The notes below the pieces were generated by a model. The model made no database searches. It worked only from the letters and a program-made list of their open reading frames with translations, and had not been told where the DNA came from. A program made the position numbers and the translations under genes. This document shows positions 54,239-64,000 of a DNA stretch of 64,000 nt, one piece after another. The stretch's first letter is position 1, and each line of letters starts with the position of its first letter. Source of the stretch: Leifsonia xyli subsp. cynodontis DSM 46306 (lineage in GTDB: Bacteria; Actinomycetota; Actinomycetes; Actinomycetales; Microbacteriaceae); assembly GCF_000470775.1 (NCBI RefSeq), contig NC_022438.1, forward strand, positions 2,170,001 to 2,234,000, read 5' to 3'.

Positions 54239-54913
54239 TCAGGTGAAATCGGGGTCGGGTTCGCTATCGTAGGCTGTCGCGACATCGACAGGCCAGCGCC
54301 GGCGGCCATTGTTCAGCACACCGCGGCTCTCCTGCAGATAGCAGGCTCCACAGAGCGATTCGTAGCTCACCGAGGCGCCGTCGATGGCGACCTGATCGCC
54401 GTCGAAGACGAAGACGCTGTCGATTTTGCGCGCGTTGAAGATCGCCTTGCGCCCGCAGCGACAGATCGTTTTCAGCTCCTCGAGGCTGTGCGCGACCTCG
54501 AGAAGACGGCGGCTGCCCGGGAAAGCGACGGTCTGGAAATCGGTGCGGATGCCGTAGGCGAGAACCGGGACATCGTCCAGAAGCGCGATCCTGAGCAGAT
54601 CGTCGACCTGCGCCTCGGTGAGGAACTGCGCCTCGTCGACGAGCACGGCGCTGATATCGCGATCGAACCGTTTGCGGATGCGGTCGCGGTGCTGCTGAAA
54701 GACGCCGTACGCGTCCGTCCCCGGCGCGATCAGATAGTCCACCTGGCGGGTCACGCCCAGGCGCGACAGGATGCCTCTGTCGCCTTTGGTGTCGATCGAC
54801 GGCTTTGCCAGAAGCACGCGGTGTCCGCGCTCCTCGTAGTTGTATGCCGCCTGGAGCATGGCGGTGCTCTTGCCGCTGTTCATCGCGCCGTAGCGGAAAT
54901 ACAGTTTTGCCAC
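54239..54913 (-). CDS. tdk: Thymidine kinase
   Basis: A 224-residue type II thymidine kinase phosphorylating thymidine to dTMP in salvage. P-loop YGAMNSGKSTAML, Walker B AVLVDEAQFL, lasso/zinc region ICRCGRKAIF with the second Cys pair in SLCGACYLQE: the four Cys needed for structural zinc are present. Ends with an acidic tail (AYDSEPDPDFT). It may be co-transcribed with ugd, 28 bp downstream. Confidence 0.95.
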   Translation of the reverse strand: MAKLYFRYGAMNSGKSTAMLQAAYNYEERGHRVLLAKPSIDTKGDRGILSRLGVTRQVDYLIAPGTDAYGVFQQHRDRIRKRFDRDISAVLVDEAQFLTEAQVDDLLRIALLDDVPVLAYGIRTDFQTVAFPGSRRLLEVAHSLEELKTICRCGRKAIFNARKIDSVFVFDGDQVAIDGASVSYESLCGACYLQESRGVLNNGRRRWPVDVATAYDSEPDPDFT

Positions 54914-54964
54914 GTCCCGATCCTAGGCGGTCGAGGCTGACGCTCCTATGGGGGCGCCGGACGC

Positions 54965-55660
54965 TCAGGTCAGGTAGCCGTCTTCCGCCGCGCGGCGGAT
55001 GAGGTCAGCGCGCGAACTTGTCGGCCGGCCGGCCTTCCCGTACTTCTCTCGCACACGGCGCAGATACGTCTTAGCCGTCTCGTACTGCACGCTCATCGCC
55101 TGAGCGACCTCGGAGGTCGTTCGACCGTCGGCGTAGAGAAGCAGCGCCTGGCGCTCCCCGTCGCTCAGCCGGGGGCGCGCGGCTCCGAGCGCGGGCGAGG
55201 CCGGTCGCCAGGCCACCGACGCAGCCACGGACGAGCCGCCGCCCGAGGCCTCCCAGCCGACCGCGGACCGCGCAGCGGCAAGAAGGCCGCTCATCGGCTG
55301 AGATTTCGAGACATAGGCGATCGCGCCCGCGGCGAGCACCGCCGCGCGATCCTCCTGGGTGTCGACCGCGGTCAGGACGATCACTTTGGCGCCGGCGGCC
55401 CGGCAGGTGCGCACGCGCGCGCCGATGGAGATGGACTCGCGCAATTGCAGATCCATGATCACGAGGTCGGTGGGGAACGCGTCGCTATGCACCAGTTCCA
55501 GCCAGCTCCCAGCACGGAGCACGAGGTCGAACTCGGGAGCGTTCTTCTCGATCCAGGTGGAGAGGCTGTCGAGCAGGATCTCGTGATCGTCGAGGATGGC
55601 GAGCCGGACCGTCGGCGAGACGGGGGCGGCTAGGGGCGGGGGTGCGGGGATGGTGCTCAT
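54965..55660 (-). CDS. NarL/LuxR-type response regulator
   Basis: A 231-residue two-component regulator. Receiver domain: RLAILDDHEILLDSLSTWIE, phosphoacceptor Asp in TDLVIMDLQLRESISIG, Thr/Lys switch residues in VIVLTAVDTQED and AYVSKSQP. The C-terminal LuxR HTH (about 165-225) reads LSDGERQALLLYADGRTTSE, then VAQAMSVQYETAKTYLRRVR. An Ala/Ser-rich linker joins them. Its start overlaps the stop of the sensor-like gene by four bases; all three genes form one operon. Confidence 0.93.
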   Translation of the reverse strand: MSTIPAPPPLAAPVSPTVRLAILDDHEILLDSLSTWIEKNAPEFDLVLRAGSWLELVHSDAFPTDLVIMDLQLRESISIGARVRTCRAAGAKVIVLTAVDTQEDRAAVLAAGAIAYVSKSQPMSGLLAAARSAVGWEASGGGSSVAASVAWRPASPALGAARPRLSDGERQALLLYADGRTTSEVAQAMSVQYETAKTYLRRVREKYGKAGRPTSSRADLIRRAAEDGYLT

Positions 55661-56865
55661 CGTATCGGTGTCCCAGGATAGGCGATGCGGACGGTGAGCC
55701 CGTCATCGTCCGCCTGCATCGTGGCCGTCAGGCCGGCCGATCGCAGAACGCTCAGGATGGGAAGCAGCTCTCGCCTCAGCTCGCGGCGAGACTTCCGGAC
55801 GCGCGCCGTCAGCGTGAAGAGGGGACGCTCCGGCTCGGAGACGACGACCCTGACTCTCTCGGCGTCCAGTCCCGGCAGCCCCGCCAGGGTCGCGAGGAGC
55901 GCGCTGACGATCGCGCGTTGCTCGTCGCTGAGCACCCGATCGAGCCGGTCGGGGTCGTGGACGCGGGAGGCGGACCGCCCCGGAGCGGTGTCCCGGCCGC
56001 AGGACGCGAGGGCGAGGGCGAGGGTCTCGGCCAGCCAGGTGCGCTCGACGGCCGCGACAGCGGCGGCGCGCAACTCATCGGCGATCCGGCGCGCCCGCTC
56101 ACGATCCTCCGCGGTGACGCTCCCGCTAGCGACAAGCTCGGAGAGGAAGGGAACCGCCGCCGCGTTGAGAGCCGTCGCACGCTCCTGCAGGATCATCCGG
56201 GCGGCGGTCTGGCGCAGCTCGCCGTCCAGGCGGCCCTGCCCGGCGCGGGCCACCTCGCGCCAGCGCAACGTCTCGCCCGTCATCGTCCAGGCGTACCCCG
56301 CTCCGCCGCAGGCGAGCGCGAGGACGGGGGTCGCGGCCACCGTCGCGTAGACGAGCGGGTTGTTCTCGCCTGACGGGGCTTGCAGGGCGGCGAGGGCGCC
56401 GAGCACGGTCCCGCAGGCCGCCGCGACGCCGAGCGCCTCCCCGACAGGCCGGTACAGCGGCATCACGGCGACCAGAAGCGCGACCGCGATCTGCCCCGCA
56501 TCGTCCTGGATGCGATGGTTGCGTCCCCACACAGCCGCCGCGAACAGACACGCGGAGGCCAGAGCCATTCCAACGATCGCGAGGTGGGACCACAGCCCGA
56601 CCGGAGCGAGCCCGGGGTAGGTCCGGACGCCGGCCGTCACCACGGCGAGGACCAGCACGCCGAGCGCGACCGCCGCGAGCACGGGCGACCGCAGCTGGTT
56701 GTGGTGCAAGACAATGGAGAACGCAGCGTAGCCGATCGCGGTCACACCGAGCAGCGGCAGGAGGGGCCAAGCCGACTGCACACCCAGGGGGTCGAGCCGC
56801 TGCGGTGTGCGCTCGAGCGGCACGGAGCGAAACCGGACGATCGTCTCGGTGATCCGGTCGGTCAT
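55657..56865 (-). CDS. Membrane sensor-like protein, probable pseudokinase partner
   Basis: A 402-residue protein in the middle of the signalling operon. The first 190 residues contain about six membrane helices (WPLLPLLGVTAIGYAAFSIV, LAAVALGVLVLAVVTAGV). A helical cytoplasmic region follows (LRQTAARMILQERATALNAA), positioned like a kinase dimerisation domain but without a His. The C-terminal part (LLATLAGLPGLDAERVRVVV, then FTLTARVRKSRRELRREL) resembles an ATPase fold but shows no N, G1 or G2 box. I infer a degenerate kinase that pairs with the real kinase encoded just upstream (four-base overlap). Confidence 0.7.
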   Translation of the reverse strand: MTDRITETIVRFRSVPLERTPQRLDPLGVQSAWPLLPLLGVTAIGYAAFSIVLHHNQLRSPVLAAVALGVLVLAVVTAGVRTYPGLAPVGLWSHLAIVGMALASACLFAAAVWGRNHRIQDDAGQIAVALLVAVMPLYRPVGEALGVAAACGTVLGALAALQAPSGENNPLVYATVAATPVLALACGGAGYAWTMTGETLRWREVARAGQGRLDGELRQTAARMILQERATALNAAAVPFLSELVASGSVTAEDRERARRIADELRAAAVAAVERTWLAETLALALASCGRDTAPGRSASRVHDPDRLDRVLSDEQRAIVSALLATLAGLPGLDAERVRVVVSEPERPLFTLTARVRKSRRELRRELLPILSVLRSAGLTATMQADDDGLTVRIAYPGTPIR

Positions 56866-58055
56866 GCGGCCGTCTCCCGTGTCGGCAGGACCATGATGAC
56901 GGTGGTACCGACATCGGCGCTGGAATAGACGGTCACCGTCCCACCGAGCCGGCCGATGCGGTCATGCACCGACTGCCGGAAGCCGAGCCGATCGCTGGCG
57001 GTGGAGGCGGGCGCGAAGCCGCTGCCGGCGTCCACCACCATGACCGAGACCGCGTCGCCCCCGCCGGAGACCGCCACCTCCGCGGTGGCACTGCCCGAGT
57101 GCCGGAGCACATTGATCAGGCACTGACGCACAGCGAGCCCGAGCGCGCGCTCCGTATCGTCGTCGAGCCGCGCGAGGATGTCGCGGTCGCCGGAGAATTC
57201 CACCGAGAGCCCCTCGTCGCGGGCGTCCTCGATCGCATGCCGCAGTTCGCTGTCGTACCAGGGATCGCCTCCGGGCGCTGACTCATCACCGTCGTGCGGG
57301 GCGACAGGTCCCGTGATCCGCCACAGGTCGTCCTCGATCCGCTGGCGCAGCCGGAGCGACAGCTCGCCCGGCTCGGCGTTCGCGACGGCCGCAAGCTCGC
57401 TCAGCACCGTGTCGTGGACTTCGGCGGTCGAGCCGGCCAAGAGTTCGCGTCTCAGATCGACCAGACGCACATCCCGGACGGCGCGGTGGAGGGCGGACTG
57501 GGTCTTCGATCGCGCTCCCCGCGTGACCCCGTCGAACGCGAACACGCCGATCAGGAACAGGTAGACACCCAGCGAGGTCGCGTCCGGCTGGAACGTCCGC
57601 CCGGTCGCCGCAGTGCCGAGAACCATCGCGGCATCGGCGAGGGCGAAGCCCAGGGTCGCCCACAGGATGCCCGCGAGCGTGCCGGTGCCGGTGCCGCCGA
57701 CCAGCGTCATCGCCGCGACCGGCAGTCCGGCCACGAACAGACATGTGTCCCGGTAGACCGGCATGCCCGCGAAGAGGGCAACGATGTAGAAATATGTGCA
57801 GACCGTCCCCACCAGCAGGTACGCGACCGTGAGCAGTGTGGTCCGCCTGCGCGCGAGCAGAGCCAGCAGCACGGTCATCGGCACCAGCATCAGCAGCGTG
57901 ACCCCGGAGGAGGGGCTCATCCCGGCGTTGAGCCCCGAGAGCAGCACATTGGCCGCGGCCGCCGCAAGGCAAGCAAAACCCGCCCAGCGAGCGGCCGTTG
58001 CGAGCGCCCGCGAATTGGCCGCGCGAGCAAGATGACCGGGCAGCCCCAGGGACAA
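56862..58055 (-). CDS. Sensor histidine kinase, NarL partner type
   Basis: A 397-residue kinase. About six to eight membrane helices cover residues 20-190. The phosphoacceptor is probably the His in AEVHDTVLSELAAVANAE, which resembles the HDTVL motif of HisKA_3 kinases. The HATPase_c domain has an N box LAVRQCLINVLRHSGSATAE, G1 VVDAGSGFAP and G2 FRQSVHDRIGRLGGTVTVYS. The signal is unknown. First gene of the three-gene operon, with four-base overlaps to the next one. Confidence 0.88.
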   Translation of the reverse strand: MSLGLPGHLARAANSRALATAARWAGFACLAAAAANVLLSGLNAGMSPSSGVTLLMLVPMTVLLALLARRRTTLLTVAYLLVGTVCTYFYIVALFAGMPVYRDTCLFVAGLPVAAMTLVGGTGTGTLAGILWATLGFALADAAMVLGTAATGRTFQPDATSLGVYLFLIGVFAFDGVTRGARSKTQSALHRAVRDVRLVDLRRELLAGSTAEVHDTVLSELAAVANAEPGELSLRLRQRIEDDLWRITGPVAPHDGDESAPGGDPWYDSELRHAIEDARDEGLSVEFSGDRDILARLDDDTERALGLAVRQCLINVLRHSGSATAEVAVSGGGDAVSVMVVDAGSGFAPASTASDRLGFRQSVHDRIGRLGGTVTVYSSADVGTTVIMVLPTRETAA

Positions 58056-58180
58056 CCGCGCTCCTTCCCACGAGACCGGCCGAGCGACCAGCGGGCGCCT
58101 GCGGCGGCTCGACCTCCCGAGGGAGAGTATGGCAGGTCACCGCGTGGCTGTGTACCCTGAAGAAGGCGTTTTCTGCACGC

Positions 58181-58214
58181 GGATCAGGAACAGCGTCCGG
58201 ATCAGAACAGCGTC
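58181..58214. repeat. Short tandem duplication at the radical SAM stop
   Basis: GGATCAGGAACAGCGTC (58181-58197) is followed by GGATCAGAACAGCGTC (58199-58214), a near-identical copy lacking one G. The second copy contains the stop codon of the radical SAM gene. It looks like a small slippage duplication of the gene's 3' end. Confidence 0.6.
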
Positions 58215-59313
58215 GGCTGCACACCGAGCGTCACGAGCCCCGCGGCGCCGGGCACTTCGCCCGCCATCGCCGCCCCGGCGAACATGCGCCGCTCTCCCTC
58301 GCTGTCGCGCAGCGTCCGGAGCGCCGACGACCGGACCCCGCCGGTGAGCGGACTCTTCTCGCTGCGCTCCAGCCCGTGCGCGCGGAGTAACGGCTTGATC
58401 CGGGCGGCCAACCAGCGCCGGTACTCCTTCGGCGCATACGTGCCGCGCCCATACATCGCCCGGTACTGCGGCAGCAGTTCGGGATGCTCGCGCCCGAGCC
58501 AGAGGTAGTACCACTCCTTCACGCCCGGCTTCAGGTGGAGGGCTGAGTAGAGCACGCTCGTCGCGCCCGCGTCTCTGGCCTGCCGGAGTGCGCGGTCGAG
58601 GTGTACACGGGTATCGGTGAGGTACGGGAGGATCGGCATCAGGAACACAGCGCAGTCGAGGCCGCGCTCGCGCACGGCCGCGACCGTCGCGAGGCGAGCC
58701 GTGGTCGTGGGGGTCCCGGGCTCGACCGATTGCTGCAGTTCGTCGTCGTATACCGCGATCGACACTGCGAGGTCCACCGGCACCCGCGTCGCCGCGTCGG
58801 CGAGCCGGTCGAGGTCGCGGCGAAGCAACGATCCTTTCGTGAGGATGCTGAACGGAGTGCCGGAGCCGGCGAGCGCGTCGATGATGCCCGGCATGAGCGC
58901 ATAGCGCCCCTCCGCCCGCTGATACGGGTCGGTGTTCGTTCCGAGTGCGACCGGATGCCGCCCCAGCCCGGTCGTGCGAGCTCCTTGCGGAGGACCTCGG
59001 CGACGTTGACCTTGACGATGATCTCCTGGTCGAAATCCTTTCCCTGGTCGAGGTCGAGGTAGGAATGCGTCGGCCGAGCGAAACAGTAGACACAGGCGTG
59101 CGAGCAGCCCCGGTACGGGTTGACCGTCCACCCGGAGGGCATCGGGCCGCCTCCGCCCGTGACTCTGTTGAGCGCCGACTTGGCGAGAACCTCGTGAAAG
59201 GTGATGTTCGCGAACTCGGGAGTGCGCACCGACCGGACGAGGGCGCTCAGCCGGGCGAGCCCCGACAGCGCGGTCGGCGTCTCCGCCGTGAGTTCTTGGC
59301 CGCTCCATCTCAT
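58202..59313 (-). pseudogene. Rv2578c-type radical SAM protein, frameshifted
   Basis: The N-terminal part from ATG 59313 (MRWSGQELTAETPTALSGLA) carries the radical SAM cluster site NPYRGCSHACVYCFARPTHS with CxxxCxxC. After VLRKELARPGWG, near 58962-58970, the frame shifts; the rest continues as RHPVALGTNTDPYQRAEGRY through FSILTKGSLLRRDLDRLADA to VTLGVQPTLF. A single missing base in the G run after the Trp codon explains it. Relatives cleave SAM with a 4Fe-4S cluster; the substrate is not established, and some are annotated as spore photoproduct lyase-like. A perfect LexA box lies directly upstream. Confidence 0.85.
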
Positions 59314-59319
59314 GACACT

Positions 59320-59339
59320 ATTCGAACATATGTTCGAAT
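59320..59339. promoter_or_regulatory. LexA (SOS) box over the radical SAM promoter
   Basis: ATTCGAACATATGTTCGAAT is a perfect 20-bp palindrome that matches the Gram-positive/actinobacterial LexA consensus CGAAC-N4-GTTCG. It starts seven bases before the ATG at 59313. On the minus strand TTGACC (59348-59343) and TCGAAT (59325-59320) are 17 bases apart, so the box would cover the -10 and spacer; transcription would begin at or next to the ATG. LexA binding there would block RNA polymerase until DNA damage. Confidence 0.88.
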
Positions 59340-59361
59340 GATGGTCAAGTGTTGGGGTGGT

Positions 59362-59720
59362 TCAGACAGCGCCACAATCGACGCGGGAGGAGCGGGCGCT
59401 CGAACGGCAAGCGCCATCCGCGCCATACAGGGCCCCGCCTCGTCGGGATCGCTTCTGTGGCCGGTCGAGTTCGGCCGCGACGAGAGCCGAAGCTGCCTTC
59501 AGCGTCTCGTTCACCCGCCGCAACTCGGCATTCTCCGATTTGAGACGCTTGATCTCTCGACCTGTGCGTCGATCGTGACGCCGAGCCGGCCACTGGCATC
59601 AACCCGCTGTCGACGACTCCACATGCGAATCGTCTCCGGCGACCCGACCGAACGCCTGCGCGAGCGCGCCCACTGCCCGAAACCCGCAGAAACAGCGCGA
59701 GTTCGAGGGCGACCAGGCAC
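59362..59720 (-). pseudogene. IS3-family transposase OrfA remnant
   Basis: Two frames together resemble an IS3-family OrfA. One reads GSPETIRMWSRRQRVDASGR LGVTIDAQVE; near 59550-59560 the frame changes to REIKRLKSENAELRRVNETL and KAASALVAAELDRPQKR, ending at a TGA at 59364-59362. The leucine-zipper-like EIKRLKSENAELRR segment and AAELDRP are typical of OrfA C-termini. OrfB is not present, and the N-terminal HTH is poorly preserved. It is an old fragment between the LexA box and mqo. Confidence 0.65.
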
Positions 59721-59817
59721 GACTGCGCAAGGCCCACCCGCGACACGCGCTCTCCCCGGCCACCCGCGCCCGCGGAACCGCCGACGCGATCGGACGGCAT
59801 CGGGGCGGCCGAACGGC

Positions 59818-61293
59818 CTACCGCGCGAGCTTCAGCACAGCGGCGGTCTGCTCGAGCACGCGCTGAGCCTCTTCGGGCCGGTCGTTGAGCGTCGTGCCGA
59901 CGGTCGGGATGAGCTCTCTCAAGGCCGGCAGCCAGCCCTCGAACCGCCCCGGGAAGCAGCGCTTCAGCAAGTCGACCATGATCGGCACCGCGGTGGACGC
60001 GCCAGGCGAGGCGCCGAGCAGACCGGCGATCGAGCCATCCGCCGCCGCGATGACCTCCGTGCCGAACTGCAACACGCCCCCCCTCCTCTCGTCCTTCTTC
60101 ATCACCTGGACGCGCTGCCCTGCCGTGATGAGCTCCCAGTCCTCCGACTTCGCTGTGGGCATGAACTCGCGGAGGGCGGCCAGCTTCTTCTCGCGTCCGG
60201 CCATCAGCTCGCCGATGAGGTATTTCATGAGGTCGAGGTTGTCGCGCGCGACGGCGAGCATGGGGCCGATATTGCCCAGGCGGATCGAACCGGGGAGGTC
60301 CCACCAGCTGCCGCTCTTCAGGAATTTGGGGCTGAACCCGGCGTACGGGCCGAACAGCAGCGACGTCTCGCCATCCACGACGCGGGCGTCGAGGTGAGGC
60401 ACCGACATGGGCGGCGCGCCGACGGCCGCCTTGCCGTAGACCTTCGCCTTGTGCTGGGCGACGATCGCCGGGCTGGTGGTCCGCAGGAACTGCCCCGAGA
60501 TCGGAAAGCCGCCGAAGCCTTGGATCTCCGGGATGCCCGACTTCTGCAGCAGATGCAGAGCGCCGCCGCCCGCGCCCACGAACACGAACCGCGCGAGTGC
60601 CTCGCGCGGAGTGCGCCCGACCTCATGCCGGACGCGGATGCGCCACAGACCGTCCTTGGTGCGTTTGAGGGAGCGCACACGGTGGTTCACTGCGAGTTCT
60701 GCGCCGTTCGCGACCAGGTCGTCCATGAGGGCGCGGGTGAGCGCCCCGAAGTCCACGTCGGTGCCCGCCAGCTGGCGGGTCGCCGCGATGCGCTGCTTGC
60801 GGTTGCGCTTCTTCGTCAGCAACGGTGCCCACTCGCCGATGGTCTCGGCGTCCTCGCTGTACTCCATCCCGGCGAAGAGCGGCTGCTCCTTCAGCGCCTC
60901 GTAGCGGCGGCGGAGATACCGTATGTTCTCCCGACCGCGCACGAACGTCATGTGCGGCGTCGAGTTGATGAAGGTCTGCGGCTCCGGCAGGTCGCCGGCG
61001 GCGACCAGGCTGGCCCAGAACTGCCGGCTCAGCTGGAACTGCTCGTTGATGCTGATCGCCTTCGCGGGGTCGACTGTGCCGTCCGCCGCTTCGGGCATGT
61101 AGTTCAGTTCGCAGAGGGCGGCATGGCCCGTTCCCGCGTTGTTCCAGGGATTCGAGCTCTCCTGGGCGACCTCGCCGAGGGACTCGTAGATCCGGATGCT
61201 CCAGCCGGGCTGCACGCGCTGGATCATGGCACCCAGCGTCGCGCTCATGATGCCGCCGCCGATCAGGACGACGTCGATGGGATCGTTGCTCAC
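59818..61293 (-). CDS. mqo: Malate:quinone oxidoreductase
   Basis: A 491-residue FAD-dependent, membrane-peripheral enzyme oxidising malate to oxaloacetate and passing electrons to quinone. The dinucleotide-binding start is [20 protein letters not shown]; then [20 protein letters not shown] and [20 protein letters not shown], all family hallmarks. A further motif, [13 protein letters not shown], lies in the C-terminal FAD domain. Full length and intact; it stands alone with no co-directional close neighbour upstream. Confidence 0.95.
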   Translation of the reverse strand: MSNDPIDVVLIGGGIMSATLGAMIQRVQPGWSIRIYESLGEVAQESSNPWNNAGTGHAALCELNYMPEAADGTVDPAKAISINEQFQLSRQFWASLVAAGDLPEPQTFINSTPHMTFVRGRENIRYLRRRYEALKEQPLFAGMEYSEDAETIGEWAPLLTKKRNRKQRIAATRQLAGTDVDFGALTRALMDDLVANGAELAVNHRVRSLKRTKDGLWRIRVRHEVGRTPREALARFVFVGAGGGALHLLQKSGIPEIQGFGGFPISGQFLRTTSPAIVAQHKAKVYGKAAVGAPPMSVPHLDARVVDGETSLLFGPYAGFSPKFLKSGSWWDLPGSIRLGNIGPMLAVARDNLDLMKYLIGELMAGREKKLAALREFMPTAKSEDWELITAGQRVQVMKKDERRGGVLQFGTEVIAAADGSIAGLLGASPGASTAVPIMVDLLKRCFPGRFEGWLPALRELIPTVGTTLNDRPEEAQRVLEQTAAVLKLAR

Positions 61294-61442
61294 CCGACAA
61301 TCCTACGGGGCGCGGGGAGCCCCCGCCCGTGCCGGCGGAGACCCTTTCGCTGCCGAGGTCATCGCAGCGCCGGGAAACCGGCCGCGACCGGCGCGGACGC
61401 GGCCTCGGCCCGGAGCCGCGACCGGCCCCGGGCACACAGAGG

Positions 61443-61468
61443 CGAGTGTGCCCAAGCCGTCACACTCG
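61443..61468 (-). terminator. Hairpin after asd
   Basis: CGAGTGTG (61443-61450) and CACACTCG (61461-61468) pair perfectly around a 10-base loop, about 30 bases beyond the asd stop codon. It is the only clear structure in the 206-base gap between asd and mqo, and likely ends the lysC-asd transcript. Confidence 0.5.
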
Positions 61469-61499
61469 ACGCACCGGGACCCCGCGCAGCGGCTCGGGG

Positions 61500-63930
<2,431 letters not shown>

Positions 63931-64000
63931 GGCACTCCAGAAGTCACGGGAGTTCCCATCCTACCGGCCGGGGGTATGCCTGGGCGTTCATGTGACGATG

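Noticed and set aside
59345..59366. TGAACCACCCC as an IS3 terminal repeat
   Set aside because: It resembles IS3-type ends, but its orientation relative to the OrfA scrap is wrong for a simple element, so it may be chance.

Overview
The window is high-GC (roughly two thirds G+C) with actinobacterial gene content. It holds an S10-spc-alpha ribosomal superoperon, a topA-tmk-holB block beside a Flp/Tad pilus cluster, an Rv2578c-type radical SAM gene, a 6C-type small RNA and a Gram-positive LexA box. Protein style points to Microbacteriaceae, most likely a Leifsonia-like plant-associated strain. At least seven disrupted genes or elements lie in 64 kb (three frameshifts, two in-frame TGA codons, one truncation at an IS, one IS3 scrap). 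That fits a decaying, IS-rich genome such as Leifsonia xyli; the species name is inference.

Layout. 1-2470 is the end of an integrated element: a frameshifted DNA methyltransferase, a lipoprotein, tRNA-Lys, a tyrosine integrase, and a 3' tRNA fragment acting as an att site. 2478-5990 holds a ClC transporter, a DUF4232 lipoprotein and a cation/proton antiporter. An IS481-family element (5991-7102) sits precisely in a CTAG that carried the stop codons of two convergent genes. 7104-26477 is one long minus-strand block, read from high to low coordinates: rpsJ-rplC-rplD-rplW-rplB-rpsS-rplV-rpsC-rplP-rpmC-rpsQ-rplN-rplX-rplE / rpsH-rplF-rplR-rpsE-rpmD-rplO / secY-adk-map / infA-rpmJ-rpsM-rpsK / rpoA-rplQ / truA / rplM-rpsI / glmM. 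Many of the boundaries carry strong GC-rich hairpins. rpsN and rpsD are absent from their usual actinobacterial slots.

26847-30218 is a wrecked glycosyltransferase pair cut by an IS30-family element next to tRNA-Thr. 30408-37493 holds a TetR regulator, a secreted tripeptidyl-aminopeptidase-like hydrolase, and the replication/topology genes holB, tmk and topA. 37721-41272 holds a small conserved protein and a compact tad cluster (ATPase, a TadB-TadC-like fused protein, a 58-residue pilin, TadE, a TadE-like protein), followed by a 6C small RNA. 41623-47971 holds acs, ridA, a DUF4177 protein, a PASTA-bearing class A penicillin-binding protein and a metallophosphoesterase. 48086-50040 holds tRNA-Pro and a flavin reductase/monooxygenase pair.

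50106-54913 holds a cell-wall-anchored protein split by TGA, a DUF4012 protein, UDP-glucose dehydrogenase and thymidine kinase. 54965-58055 is a NarL-type signalling operon with one conventional kinase and one apparent pseudokinase. 58202-59339 is a frameshifted radical SAM gene under a perfect LexA palindrome. The right end carries an IS3-family scrap, mqo, asd and lysC.

I did not find a convincing new defence or biosynthetic system. The best signals are regulatory RNA and DNA architecture (6C RNA, LexA box over an apparently leaderless promoter, intercistronic hairpins) and the IS481 insertion that spares both neighbouring genes.
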